64,000 bases of DNA, from the NCBI RefSeq assembly GCF_000621165.1, contig NZ_KK211217.1, positions 186,001 to 250,000 on the forward strand, written 5' to 3'. Below are positions 9,532-18,311 of this stretch, one piece after another. A program made the position numbers and the translations under genes. A model generated the notes under the pieces. It did not search any database. It saw only the letters and a list, made by a program, of their open reading frames with translations, and had not been told where the DNA came from. This DNA comes from Enterovibrio calviensis DSM 14347. Lineage in GTDB: Bacteria > Pseudomonadota > Gammaproteobacteria > Enterobacterales > Vibrionaceae. The number at the start of each line of letters is the position of its first letter. Position 1 is the stretch's first letter.

Positions 9532-10206
9532 GTGTTATCAAAACAGAGCTTCTTTTCTAACGTTGTACTTTTGTTATCTTTGATTTTTGTTCAGTCTTGT
9601 TCTGAGGAAGAGCGAACAGCTCCGCCCCCCAAAAAGATAGTGATATTTGTACCTGGTGGAGGTTTTGTTAATCAGCCTGAACTATGTTCGCTTAGCAACA
9701 ATGCCGCAGGCCTTCCTGAGATGCTGGCGGCTGATGGGTGGGACTTTGCTCAGGTTTGCTATGAATTGGCGCCAGAAAACAAATATCCCGTGCAACATCG
9801 TTACACAAAAGAACAGATAAAATCGCTCGCGGTGGGCTATAGCAAAGTGGCCGTTATTGGATCTTCAGCAGGTGCAAATATCGCGACGCTGGCGACGTTA
9901 GAGATACCAGGGACGGTTGACTACTTGATTGGATTCTATGGGATATACGATATACCGAGCTTGCCAGTGGATGTACAGGAAGCATATTCTGATCTTTACA
10001 CGGACGACCCATACGCTGCTTCGCCCACGAGTTATCCTTTACCCAACCACCCAGTAAAACTATTTCATGCCGTTGATGACAGCCTAATACCCTTTGAGCA
10101 AAGTGTCCTGTATTGCGATTCATGCACCACGCTTTACCAAACGGGAGGGCACTCCTATCCAATGATACGGTCATACGATGAGATAATTGCGCTGATTGAT
10201 GGGTGA
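9532..10206 (+). CDS. Lipoprotein alpha/beta-hydrolase, copy 2
   Basis: About half of its residues match the divergent copy: PGGGFVNQPE, GSSAGAN (nucleophile Ser), GFYGIYDIPSLP, YTDDPYAASPTSYPLP, DDSLIPFEQS, YCDSCTTL, GGHSY (His). No ATG is available near the N-terminus. GTG at 9532 gives a 224-residue protein with an ideal lipoprotein signal of 22 residues and lipobox VQSC (Cys23); the open frame reaches back to TTG 9454. Probably a lipidated outer-membrane or periplasmic esterase-like enzyme. The paralogue pair looks like an inverted duplication. The next gene begins 225 bp later with its own promoter region. Confidence 0.78.
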   Translation: MLSKQSFFSNVVLLLSLIFVQSCSEEERTAPPPKKIVIFVPGGGFVNQPELCSLSNNAAGLPEMLAADGWDFAQVCYELAPENKYPVQHRYTKEQIKSLAVGYSKVAVIGSSAGANIATLATLEIPGTVDYLIGFYGIYDIPSLPVDVQEAYSDLYTDDPYAASPTSYPLPNHPVKLFHAVDDSLIPFEQSVLYCDSCTTLYQTGGHSYPMIRSYDEIIALIDG

Positions 10207-10431
10207 AATATAGTCGATCTGGTAGTAAGAATAAGTGCATTAATATAGTTACGACTTGTAACAAATAATGGACGAATCGCGTGCCACCTCAAAGTTAAAT
10301 CGATCTTGCTGCTAAAGCTAGACATCCCAATAGATATCATTATCCTTCATCACTGTGTCTCACTTTTGATAGATTTACTTTTTATTTGAGACTCACGTTG
10401 GTATGGGATAAGTCGTGGGAAAGGAAAACGG

Positions 10432-12102
10432 ATGAAACTGGGTGAACGTCTGGTAGCTTGCGGGCTGGTCAGCGAAGATGATGTACAGAATGCGTTAAGT
10501 GTTCAGAAAAAATCCAGTGATAGAATTGGCGCACTGCTTGTACGCATGGGTGCGCTGTCTGAAGATGCACTGCTTAATGTCCTGTCAGAACACCTAAGTT
10601 TGCCTCGATGTTTGGGTGAGGCACTACCAAACGCATCGGATTGCTACCTGCATATGCGTGAATTGCCAGTGAAAATTGACTGGTTGCTAGACAACAATGT
10701 GATCGCTTGGCCATCCGGCATAGATTCTCAGTTCAATATTCTAGCGAAAGATACACAAGACCCTGTACTCAACGACCTGTCATGGTCAGTCTTTGCAGGG
10801 AAGGACATAATGTATTGGCTCGGTAACGCCCAAGACATTGACAATATTATCGAACATATACGCCGAGAAAAGGCCGTATCAGACATACTTAGCCGCGATA
10901 GCCAAAACCTTATGGCTTTAGCAGAAGAAGCCCCTGTCATTGAGCTTGTAAACAACATTCTATCGCAGGCAGAGCATGCTAGCGCATCTGATATTCACAT
11001 AGAGCCTGAAGAAAGCCAGTTCAAAGTCAGGTTTCGTGTTGACGGATGCCTACTTGATCGCCTTACCCAACCAGCTAACCGTTATCCGGCTGTTAGCTCC
11101 CGCATTAAATTGATTGCAGGGTTAGATATCGCAGAAAAGCGATTGCCTCAAGATGGTCGTATTACCCTGACATTGAACGGACATGAAATAGACGTGCGCG
11201 TATCAACGGCACCTTGTGTACATGGTGAATCCATAGTAATGCGCCTGCTACCTAAAAGTCGTGAGTCAATTTCTTTGCCTTCTTTGGGAATACTGCCCGA
11301 TCACATTGAGCGACTTAATAGTTGGTTAGGTATGCCTAACGGCATCGTGCTAGTGACGGGTCCGACGGGATCTGGCAAATCAACCACCCTATATGGTTGT
11401 TTAGAGTCGTTGAGAGGCGGTGACACCAAAATAATCACCGTTGAAGACCCTGTCGAATATCAAGTTAGCGGAGTCACTCAAATTCAGGCACATACCGAAA
11501 TCGGCTATACGTTTGCGAGAGCACTGCGAGCGATATTGCGACAAGATCCAGACACCATCATGATTGGTGAAATCCGAGATGTAGATACCGCACAGATTGC
11601 GATTCAGTCAGCATTGACGGGACACCTGGTGCTTTCAACACTGCACACAAACGACGCAGTATCCGCGTTCACGCGACTTGTTGACATGGGGGTTGAGCCG
11701 TTCCTTGTTGCAGCGACAGTGCGAGGCGTGCAGGCGCAGCGTCTTGTTCGCCGGCTTTGCAAACACTGTGCAGTGCCGGACACGTCACCAGTATTACCTG
11801 TGGGATGGAGTGCAGCCCCTTTCGGCATCAAACACAGTGACTGGAAACAACCAAAAGGTTGTAGCGAATGTAACTTCACTGGCTTTAAAGGGCGTGTTGG
11901 GATTTACGAATTCATTCCAATGGATGACGGCGTCAGTCAAATGATCAATGAAAACGCCAGCAGCCAAACTATTCGCAAATATGTGGAAAGTCGCGGACAC
12001 CGTAGTTTGCTAGACGATGGCTTAATTAAAGCATCACAAGGTGAAACCAGTATTTCAGAAGTGATGACAATTGCAGTGAATGAGCAAGAGGCGGTGTCGT
12101 GA
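10432..12102 (+). CDS. gspE: Type II secretion ATPase GspE
   Basis: Cytoplasmic ATPase that powers pseudopilus assembly; 556 residues. The N-terminal MshEN/GspE_N-type domain (MKLGERLVACGLVSEDDVQNA) contacts GspL. The core has Walker A GPTGSGKST (about 310-318), the Asp and Walker B boxes (MIGEIRD), the His box, and the tetracysteine zinc motif CKHC (about 443) with CSECNF (about 477) that marks GspE/PilB-type ATPases. AAAGGA precedes the ATG. It is the first gene of an 11-gene operon in which nearly every junction overlaps. Leading with E rather than C-D is the Xps-type order. Confidence 0.93.
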   Translation: MKLGERLVACGLVSEDDVQNALSVQKKSSDRIGALLVRMGALSEDALLNVLSEHLSLPRCLGEALPNASDCYLHMRELPVKIDWLLDNNVIAWPSGIDSQFNILAKDTQDPVLNDLSWSVFAGKDIMYWLGNAQDIDNIIEHIRREKAVSDILSRDSQNLMALAEEAPVIELVNNILSQAEHASASDIHIEPEESQFKVRFRVDGCLLDRLTQPANRYPAVSSRIKLIAGLDIAEKRLPQDGRITLTLNGHEIDVRVSTAPCVHGESIVMRLLPKSRESISLPSLGILPDHIERLNSWLGMPNGIVLVTGPTGSGKSTTLYGCLESLRGGDTKIITVEDPVEYQVSGVTQIQAHTEIGYTFARALRAILRQDPDTIMIGEIRDVDTAQIAIQSALTGHLVLSTLHTNDAVSAFTRLVDMGVEPFLVAATVRGVQAQRLVRRLCKHCAVPDTSPVLPVGWSAAPFGIKHSDWKQPKGCSECNFTGFKGRVGIYEFIPMDDGVSQMINENASSQTIRKYVESRGHRSLLDDGLIKASQGETSISEVMTIAVNEQEAVS

Positions 12103-13304
12103 GTGAGAACTTTCGTTATCGTGTGATTGACACCTTGGGAGAGCTACAGCGCGGCGAGCTGATGGCAAAAAACAGCGGTGAAGCTCTTCGAATTTTAGAT
12201 GGACAAGGTTTAACAGTTGTTGCCTTGGAGAGCGCCGAGAGCCGAAAGTCACGCACAATATTTCAGCGTCCCTTGCAAAAAGAAGCCATCATTCAATCGT
12301 TCTATGAGCTGACCACACTGCTTGAATCTGGCGTGGCGGTGACAGAGGCTGTGAGTGCTATTGAGGCGGGTGATCGTCATCCTCGATTGGATCAAGCCTT
12401 TGAAAAAATGAACAAAGCGTTACAACAAGGTGATAGCTTCTCTGCCGCCTTGGCTGACAGCGGCTTGCCTTTGCCCGATTTTGTTCGCCATTTGATCGAA
12501 GCAGGAGAAATGACAGGCGATCTGGCGGGTTCGATGAAACGTGCGCTTCAGAAAATGCAATATGATGACAAAACGGCCAAAGAATTTCGAAACTCCCTCA
12601 CGTATCCACTCATCCTAATATTCGCTGGTGTCGCAGCAGTGATCATCATGTTCACCTTTGTCGTTCCCAAATTCAGCGGCATGCTTCAAGGTAAAAATAG
12701 TGACCTTCCTGCCCTTGCTGAATTTGTTCTCACCACCGGTGTTTGGTTTAACAGCCATTTGGAGCTTATTGCATTAGCAACAGTGTTATTTGTGGTTGGA
12801 GGCGCAGCAGCGCTGCGTAACCAAAATAGTCGGCAATATCTTTTAAACGGTGTTTCAGGGATGCCGGTTGTGGGTCAGTGGCTATATGAAAGTGATATCG
12901 CTGGTTGGTCATATACTCTTTCAGCCCTGCTCAGTTGCCGAGTTGAACTGCTTACTGCACTGCACTTGTCGGAGTCTTCAATTCGTGTACCACGCAGAAA
13001 AAGGGCAGTAGAAGCCTTGAGTCGGTCAGTAAAAGAAGGGAAGAGCCTTGCTGATGCATTAGAGCAAGGAAACTGGATGACCAAGTCCGGCATCAATCTC
13101 GTACGGGTTGGCGAAAAAACAGGGCGCGTGGCAGAGATGTTGGGTGCGTTGGGGGCCATGTACGAAGAGAACAGCAGAAACAGAATGAAGAAGCTGCTTA
13201 CTTTGATAGAGCCAGTGGCCATCTTAACTATAGGGTTGATTATCGGCACCATTATTTTGGGTATTATTTTGGCAATCACCAGTGTCAATGAAATTGCCAT
13301 GTAA
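12099..13304 (+). CDS. gspF: Type II secretion inner-membrane platform protein GspF
   Basis: 401 residues with two T2SSF domains. Repeated cytoplasmic helical domains (QSFYELTTLLESGVAVTEA and LSALLSCRVELLTALHLSES) alternate with three membrane segments (LILIFAGVAAVIIMFTFVV near 170, LIALATVLFVVGGAAAL near 225, AILTIGLIIGTIILGIILAI at the end). It is the polytopic platform protein that GspE acts on. It starts with GTG in a GTGA overlap with the gspE stop, so translation is coupled. Confidence 0.93.
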   Translation: MSENFRYRVIDTLGELQRGELMAKNSGEALRILDGQGLTVVALESAESRKSRTIFQRPLQKEAIIQSFYELTTLLESGVAVTEAVSAIEAGDRHPRLDQAFEKMNKALQQGDSFSAALADSGLPLPDFVRHLIEAGEMTGDLAGSMKRALQKMQYDDKTAKEFRNSLTYPLILIFAGVAAVIIMFTFVVPKFSGMLQGKNSDLPALAEFVLTTGVWFNSHLELIALATVLFVVGGAAALRNQNSRQYLLNGVSGMPVVGQWLYESDIAGWSYTLSALLSCRVELLTALHLSESSIRVPRRKRAVEALSRSVKEGKSLADALEQGNWMTKSGINLVRVGEKTGRVAEMLGALGAMYEENSRNRMKKLLTLIEPVAILTIGLIIGTIILGIILAITSVNEIAM

Positions 13305-13347
13305 CGCGTTATAACAAAAAAGAAAAATGAAAATGGAGATGCAAATT

Positions 13348-13782
13348 ATGTTACGCACTCGACGCTTACACGTTAGAGGTTTTACGTTAATCGAGTTGCT
13401 AGTGGTGCTAGTGATTTTGGGGATGTTGGCTGGTTTGGTCGGCCCCCGTCTTTTCGGGAATGTTGATAAATCCAAAGTGAAAACAGCAGATACCCAAGTG
13501 AAGATGCTGAGAAGCTCGCTGCAAACCTACCGTTTGGATAACGGCAGTTACCCAACCACAGAGCAAGGTTTGCAAGCGTTATTGAAAAAGCCATCTGGCG
13601 CAGTGAGTTGGCAGGGACCTTACCTAGAAGACGAATTGCCAAAAGACCCATGGGGCAATTCCTACCAGTTTGTTGCACCGGTTGACAACCTGCAGGGGTT
13701 TGCACTCTTTTCCTTTGGCGCGGATGGTGCCGCTGGCGGCGAAGACTTAAATGCCGACATTGGGTACCTCGAAGAAAGCTAA
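13348..13782 (+). CDS. gspG: Major pseudopilin GspG
   Basis: 144 residues from ATG 13348, chosen because GGAG lies nine bases upstream; three in-frame ATGs precede it (13327, 13333, 13339). Prepilin leader MLRTRRLHVRG is cut before FTLIELLVVLVILGMLAGLVGPR by a prepilin peptidase not encoded here. The globular part has the GspG hallmarks YPTTEQGLQALL, GPYLEDELPKDPWGNSY and the calcium-site loop near the end (SFGADGAAGGEDLNADIG). It forms the main shaft of the pseudopilus. Confidence 0.95.
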   Translation: MLRTRRLHVRGFTLIELLVVLVILGMLAGLVGPRLFGNVDKSKVKTADTQVKMLRSSLQTYRLDNGSYPTTEQGLQALLKKPSGAVSWQGPYLEDELPKDPWGNSYQFVAPVDNLQGFALFSFGADGAAGGEDLNADIGYLEES

Positions 13783-14150
13783 TGCGCGGTTTTACTCTGA
13801 TAGAACTTCTGATAGTGCTGGTGTTAGTCACCTTAATTGGTGGGATAGCAGCACCATCATTGATATCTGCGGCGGAAAAATTGGCACAGCGTTCAGAAGT
13901 GGATGTTTTACAGCAACAGGTCAATGCATTGCCGGCTCAAGCCCTCATGGAAAAGTCGGCCATCGTTGTTGGACGAGGAGACAACGCTATTGATCTTGGC
14001 GAAGGATACCGTCTCACAGCAAATACCAACATCGTTTATCAAAGCAATGGGGTGTGTTTAGGTGGCAACGCGGTGATCACACAAGAAGGACAAGTGGCTT
14101 TTAACGTGTCACTCGTCCCGCCGTTTTGCCAGTGGAAGGGCACGCCTTAA
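13782..14150 (+). CDS. gspH: Minor pseudopilin GspH
   Basis: 122 residues. Very short prepilin leader MRG before FTLIELLIVLVLVTLIGG, followed by the hydrophobic N-terminal helix and a small beta-rich domain. Overlaps gspG by one base (TAATG). Assignment as GspH is by position between G and I and by the Phe/Glu5 prepilin signature; sequence of the globular part is divergent. Confidence 0.85.
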   Translation: MRGFTLIELLIVLVLVTLIGGIAAPSLISAAEKLAQRSEVDVLQQQVNALPAQALMEKSAIVVGRGDNAIDLGEGYRLTANTNIVYQSNGVCLGGNAVITQEGQVAFNVSLVPPFCQWKGTP

Positions 14151-14563
14151 TGAAGAAAAACGGTCAAAAAGGCTTCTCTTTGTTAGAGGCGATTGTAGCG
14201 TTGACCTTATTGGCAGGTGCAGGGATGGCACTGTTTTCTTGGATCAATAACAGCCTAGTGCAAATGCAGCTAGCCGGTGCCTACAACCAAGCAGATCAAG
14301 CCATACTCAGCGCCAAAACGTACCTAAACACCCAAGATTTTAACGCAAAGAAAGAAGGCGTATTTTCTTCATCAGGTGTTGATGTTTATTGGAAAGCCAC
14401 CCAAGTGGCAGAAGAAAAGCGCGGTGCAGAAGGCTCAAATTACAACTTAAACCTTTATCAAGTGTCGCTTCAGGCCAATGTTAACGGCCGACAACTTCCA
14501 AAACTGACAACGCGTTACGTGCGCTACACCAACTTAGGTGGTGCGGAGGTGCCTTTTGGCTAA
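14150..14563 (+). CDS. gspI: Minor pseudopilin GspI
   Basis: 137 residues from ATG 14150, which overlaps the gspH stop (TAATG); the longer frame from 14126 is unnecessary. Leader MKKNGQKG, then FSLLEAIVALTLLAGAG, the common GspI form of the prepilin signature (Glu5 present). Tip pseudopilin that complexes with J and K. Confidence 0.88.
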   Translation: MKKNGQKGFSLLEAIVALTLLAGAGMALFSWINNSLVQMQLAGAYNQADQAILSAKTYLNTQDFNAKKEGVFSSSGVDVYWKATQVAEEKRGAEGSNYNLNLYQVSLQANVNGRQLPKLTTRYVRYTNLGGAEVPFG

Positions 14564-15164
14564 ACCGTATCGGCGTTTTGAGCAAGGCATGACATTGGTC
14601 GAGCTTCTTGTGGTCATGGTGATGCTTTCCTTGGCGTCCATATTAGTGATGCAAGGTTATTCCACCGCGTTACAGGTTTACCAGCGCGTCAAAGTAACGC
14701 GACTTGACGTACAAGCAGACATCCTTGTGCAACGTTGGATTGGTCAAACGTTACAAGGAACACAAGCGGCGCTTGATAACAGTGCATCGTTTAGTGCTGA
14801 CGAAAGCAGCATGACGGGTTACACACACCGTGCACTGTCGCAACCACAGGGTGCAATTGCCCACTTTTCTTGGGAATTGACCGAGAAAAATGGCATCACG
14901 TCATTGTTCTACCGCGAAGGCGAACAGCACCAAGAAGCCATTAAATGGAAAGTTGCAACCTGGCCTGAAGGGACAAATGTCCGTTGGTATTACCGAAATG
15001 AAGCCGGAGTGCCTATTAGTGAATGGCCGCCAAAAGACAAAGAAGGGACGATCCCCAATGCGATTTTACTCGCAGCAGATGGCGTAAATGGCGAGCCACC
15101 ACAACGCTGGTTTTTCCAGCTACCGTTGCGAACCTATCCGCGCAATGACTACAGAGACTTCTAA
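14556..15164 (+). CDS. gspJ: Minor pseudopilin GspJ
   Basis: 202 residues. I take TTG 14556 as start: GGAGG at 14545-14549 is six bases away, the start overlaps the gspI stop, and the leader LAKPYRRFEQG is normal. The mature N-terminus MTLVELLVVMVMLSLASILV carries Met instead of Phe at +1 and Glu at +5. Matches the GspJ size class and its position. No ATG is present before the processing site. Confidence 0.87.
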   Translation: MAKPYRRFEQGMTLVELLVVMVMLSLASILVMQGYSTALQVYQRVKVTRLDVQADILVQRWIGQTLQGTQAALDNSASFSADESSMTGYTHRALSQPQGAIAHFSWELTEKNGITSLFYREGEQHQEAIKWKVATWPEGTNVRWYYRNEAGVPISEWPPKDKEGTIPNAILLAADGVNGEPPQRWFFQLPLRTYPRNDYRDF

Positions 15165-15165
15165 T

Positions 15166-16197
15166 ATGCGCGCAGTGAGTCATAGAGCCCAAGGCGGCTT
15201 CGCCATGATAGCGGTACTAGGTTTTATTGCCGTACTCAGCGTGTTAGCGGGGTTAGTCGCAACATGGACAGAAGCAGAAACCAACAGAGCAATTGCCCTT
15301 AGAAATGCATGGCAACAGGAGTTAGATGTACAGGCCACCATCGCAACAGTGCTGTATACCGTTAGCGCTGGAGGGAAGACAGTCAACGGCTACGGTGGGG
15401 CAAAGACGGCGAGTAACGTCGCCCCCCAATCCGATGACCCTTTCGTCGTCAGTGGTGAATTCTTACAGCACGCCAAGATCCAAGGTGATGGTACGCGCTA
15501 CCAAGGCATTGGCGAAAGCGTGTTTTCGTTACAAGACGAAGGGTCACTGCTGAGTTTGCTCTCTCCAGATAGAGAACGTTGGGGAAGCATGCTGAGTAGT
15601 TATGGGCTGTCCATGTTTGAAACGTCGCAGTTTCTTGATCACCTTGAAGACTATACCGACCAAGATGATTTTAGACGCCTGAACGGAGCCAGTAGCGCAG
15701 ATTACACAGCCGCAGGCTTAGCATTACCTAGCCACAGGCTCATGGTGAGCCCCGGCCAAATTTTGAATTTGTTGGGAGGGGAGCGTTGGCCTTGGTTGAA
15801 AGGCATTTTGGGCATCGTCACCGTACACAGTGGACAAACCGTACAGTTCAACACCATGCCAAAGCCGGTGTTGGAGACACTACACGGGATTTCTAATCAG
15901 CAAGCGCAATTGATGTTGGAAGAAAGGGCGAGAACCCCGTTTCTGAGTGCGGCAGACGTATCCGCAAGAACGGGCGTCATACTCAGCGGTTCGGCAATGA
16001 ATATCGCACAAATGCCCAGTAAATATCTAAGAATAATGGTTTGGTCCAATTCGGACAAATGTGGGGAAGCATATTGGATGGGGGTTGTGTTAACACCGTC
16101 TTCCAATAGAGCTCCGTGGGAAATCGATTACGGATTTGAATATGAAACTAAGGCAGTTTGCCGAGCGGATAGCCCAATCAACCCAAGGCCGTTTTAA
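15166..16197 (+). CDS. gspK: Tip pseudopilin GspK
   Basis: 343 residues from ATG 15166, one base after the gspJ stop. The leader MRAVSHRAQGG precedes FAMIAVLGFIAVLSVLAGLV; Glu5 is absent, as is typical for GspK. The large globular domain includes the DEGSLLSL segment, the FLDHLEDYTDQDDFRR segment and a SAM-like/helix-hairpin region (FNTMPKPVLETLHGIS) seen in GspK proteins. Its last 56 bases overlap the likely start of gspL in another frame. Confidence 0.9.
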   Translation: MRAVSHRAQGGFAMIAVLGFIAVLSVLAGLVATWTEAETNRAIALRNAWQQELDVQATIATVLYTVSAGGKTVNGYGGAKTASNVAPQSDDPFVVSGEFLQHAKIQGDGTRYQGIGESVFSLQDEGSLLSLLSPDRERWGSMLSSYGLSMFETSQFLDHLEDYTDQDDFRRLNGASSADYTAAGLALPSHRLMVSPGQILNLLGGERWPWLKGILGIVTVHSGQTVQFNTMPKPVLETLHGISNQQAQLMLEERARTPFLSAADVSARTGVILSGSAMNIAQMPSKYLRIMVWSNSDKCGEAYWMGVVLTPSSNRAPWEIDYGFEYETKAVCRADSPINPRPF

Positions 16198-17149
16198 CGC
16201 ACGGCAGTGGTTGGTTGGCTATAGCGCCATCAATGTTGATCATTATAACGGCATTAAGCCAAGGGTAGTGTTATCGAGAAGGCTTTGCGTATTTCGCAGT
16301 TTCGATCTCTCTGTTACTCCCGCCCGTTTGCGTTCGGACGCACTAAAAAACAAAGTACAAGTGCATGCACCGTTTGACGACGTAGGCTTTTCTGTTTGTT
16401 GGCAAGGCGAAGGACGGGCAGCGGTTTGGATGTGGGACAAAGCCGCATTGATTGCAAAGTTGCCTGAAGCGGCGAAATACCCAGTGATCCCAGAATCACT
16501 ATTGTGGCTCTCTCCCCAACATAGCGGAGAGCAGATCCCCGCAATGGAAGGGCATGAAACACAAGTTTGGCAGGAAGGCACACTGCGCGAAAGTCGTTAT
16601 AGCTATTCAGATGACGCACCCCAACCAGACTATCGCCGTTCAGCACCAATGCAAGCGGAAGAAATACGCTGGTGGAGCCACGTCTCAGCCGGGGGAGTCG
16701 CCGCCCTCATGCTCATGGTACTCGCCATACAGTTAGGAGGCATGCTGCGCATCACACTAGATAGCATTGACCAGCAAGAAGCGCTCAATGCAGGCAGTGA
16801 AGCTGTTGCGTCACAGAGATTTGATCGTGGTTTGGCACAGCGTCAACAGGCAAAAGTGCTGGCACAAAAGACCCACCTAGCGTCAGATTCGTCAGCGTTT
16901 TTTCAACGCCTCATTACCGCCATGCCAGAAAGTGCAGAACAATGGCGTGAACTTACCCTTCAGCCAGGGGCACTCACCATGGTCGTCAAAGACGCCGCCC
17001 CGGATCCTCGTTTATATGTTGAGCGATTGGAAAGGGTTGTGGGCTTAAAGAGTGTGGCGGTGGAAATGGATTTAACCTTTGGCCAAGTGTCGTTACGCGC
17101 CGAAATTCCTAGCGATGGCATGCGTAACCTCGGAGTAAAAGAGCAGTGA
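16142..17149 (+). CDS. gspL: GspL-like inner-membrane assembly protein
   Basis: 335 residues from ATG 16142. A cytoplasmic actin-like part that would bind GspE is followed by one membrane helix near residues 178-198 (GGVAALMLMVLAIQLGGML) and a periplasmic coiled/ferredoxin-like region (MPESAEQWRELTLQPGALTM). It is shorter than typical GspL (about 400) and the sequence is divergent, so the call rests on topology and position between K and M. The start overlaps gspK by 56 bp; a later TTG near 16209 cannot be excluded. Confidence 0.78.
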   Translation: MKLRQFAERIAQSTQGRFNARQWLVGYSAINVDHYNGIKPRVVLSRRLCVFRSFDLSVTPARLRSDALKNKVQVHAPFDDVGFSVCWQGEGRAAVWMWDKAALIAKLPEAAKYPVIPESLLWLSPQHSGEQIPAMEGHETQVWQEGTLRESRYSYSDDAPQPDYRRSAPMQAEEIRWWSHVSAGGVAALMLMVLAIQLGGMLRITLDSIDQQEALNAGSEAVASQRFDRGLAQRQQAKVLAQKTHLASDSSAFFQRLITAMPESAEQWRELTLQPGALTMVVKDAAPDPRLYVERLERVVGLKSVAVEMDLTFGQVSLRAEIPSDGMRNLGVKEQ

Positions 17150-17739
17150 GCGCTTTAGATAAATTGAAAGGCGAGTGGTCTTCAAGTCGCCGCCAGATTG
17201 CTGAAAATTCCCGATTGCAGGTGGCGTTATGGGCAATCGCTTACATCGCACTGTTTTATTTGATCCTCGTAGCGATGGATTTCAAAGAAAGCTTGATTGC
17301 AGAAAACCAACAGCTGCGTGAACAGGTGGTTGATCAGCAGCGCCTAGAAAACGGGCCTGACTGGCAACAAAGAGTGGCGACAACGCAATCAGCGCTTGAT
17401 GCACTGTCAAAAAACCACTTGGTCGCCGCCAATGAAGCGCAAGGCCGTGCCGCTGTGCAAGCCATTTTGGGTGAAAAAGTGTCAGACTATGATGTTTACC
17501 GCCCGCAGATATCAGTGTCATCCGCCCCGCTTGCAGAACCAGACTCAGGGTTGATCCCAGTGCAAAGCAGCGTTAAAGGCCGGCTCACCGGCGACAAACT
17601 GTTTGCTTTGATTCATGACCTAGAAAGCGGCCAACCGGCATTTCGTGTCACCAGCATCACTGTCCGTTCTGGAAAGGGAAAAGACATAGGCTTTGAAGTG
17701 CTGCTCACAGCATGGGCAACACCGTGGGGGGGCGCATGA
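17146..17739 (+). CDS. gspM: GspM-like inner-membrane assembly protein
   Basis: 197 residues: a short cytoplasmic tail, one membrane helix near residues 28-46 (LWAIAYIALFYLILVAMDF), a coiled stretch (LIAENQQLREQVVDQQRL) and a periplasmic alpha/beta domain. It starts with GTG in a GTGA overlap with gspL. Partner of GspL in the assembly platform. Called by topology and operon position. Confidence 0.78.
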   Translation: MSALDKLKGEWSSSRRQIAENSRLQVALWAIAYIALFYLILVAMDFKESLIAENQQLREQVVDQQRLENGPDWQQRVATTQSALDALSKNHLVAANEAQGRAAVQAILGEKVSDYDVYRPQISVSSAPLAEPDSGLIPVQSSVKGRLTGDKLFALIHDLESGQPAFRVTSITVRSGKGKDIGFEVLLTAWATPWGGA

Positions 17740-18311
17740 AAACGGCGATAGTTACGGCAATAGATACAGTGAAAAACTCACTGGCACTGAAAGCCACGCT
17801 GGTACTGGCATTGCCATTACTGGCTTCAGCATTGATGGGTTTCGTACTGGCCGCGCCCAGTGCATCCAGCACCGATGAAAACCGTGATCATTGGTTAGCC
17901 CAAGTGACCCCATTACCCCCTCGCACAGCGGCAGTACCCGCCGAGCTTATCGCGGGCATTTACCCCGTGACCAAAACCGCACAAGTCGTGGTGGAAGAAA
18001 GCGAAGCTAACGATAGTGCCACAGAAGGAAATGAACAGGCCATAGACCCGCAAGACCCAAACACTTGGCGTCTTGCTGGCGTTATTTATCAATCGGGGAA
18101 ATGGAATGCGCTGCTAGTCACCGCTTATGACAACGTGGAAAAAGTGGCCAACGGCGACAACCTCGCCAATGGCACCCACATCGTCAGCATAGATAAAAGC
18201 CGCGTCTCATGGGCGCGAGGAGAAAAAGAACAAGGAACACTTTGGTTGTACGGCGAACCAGCCACCGTCGGCGATGCGCACGAAACTACTCAAGAGATCA
18301 TCAAACCATGA
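17736..18311 (+). CDS. Short GspC/XpsN-type connector protein
   Basis: 191 residues from ATG 17736, which overlaps the gspM stop (ATGA). A membrane anchor near residues 18-40 (LKATLVLALPLLASALMGFV) is followed by a linker and a compact HR-like domain: WRLAGVIYQSGKWNALLV, then VANGDNLANGTHIVSIDKSRV. This is the pattern of the GspC homology region, which touches the secretin N0 domain. No PDZ or coiled-coil C-terminal domain follows, so it is much shorter than vibrio EpsC (about 305). In Xanthomonas the equivalent position is held by xpsN. I infer the same connector role. Confidence 0.75.
   Translation: MKTAIVTAIDTVKNSLALKATLVLALPLLASALMGFVLAAPSASSTDENRDHWLAQVTPLPPRTAAVPAELIAGIYPVTKTAQVVVEESEANDSATEGNEQAIDPQDPNTWRLAGVIYQSGKWNALLVTAYDNVEKVANGDNLANGTHIVSIDKSRVSWARGEKEQGTLWLYGEPATVGDAHETTQEIIKP

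Noticed and set aside
13382-13924. 180-residue minus-strand frame opposite gspG/gspH
   Set aside because: Antisense shadow of well-supported pseudopilin genes; no family features.
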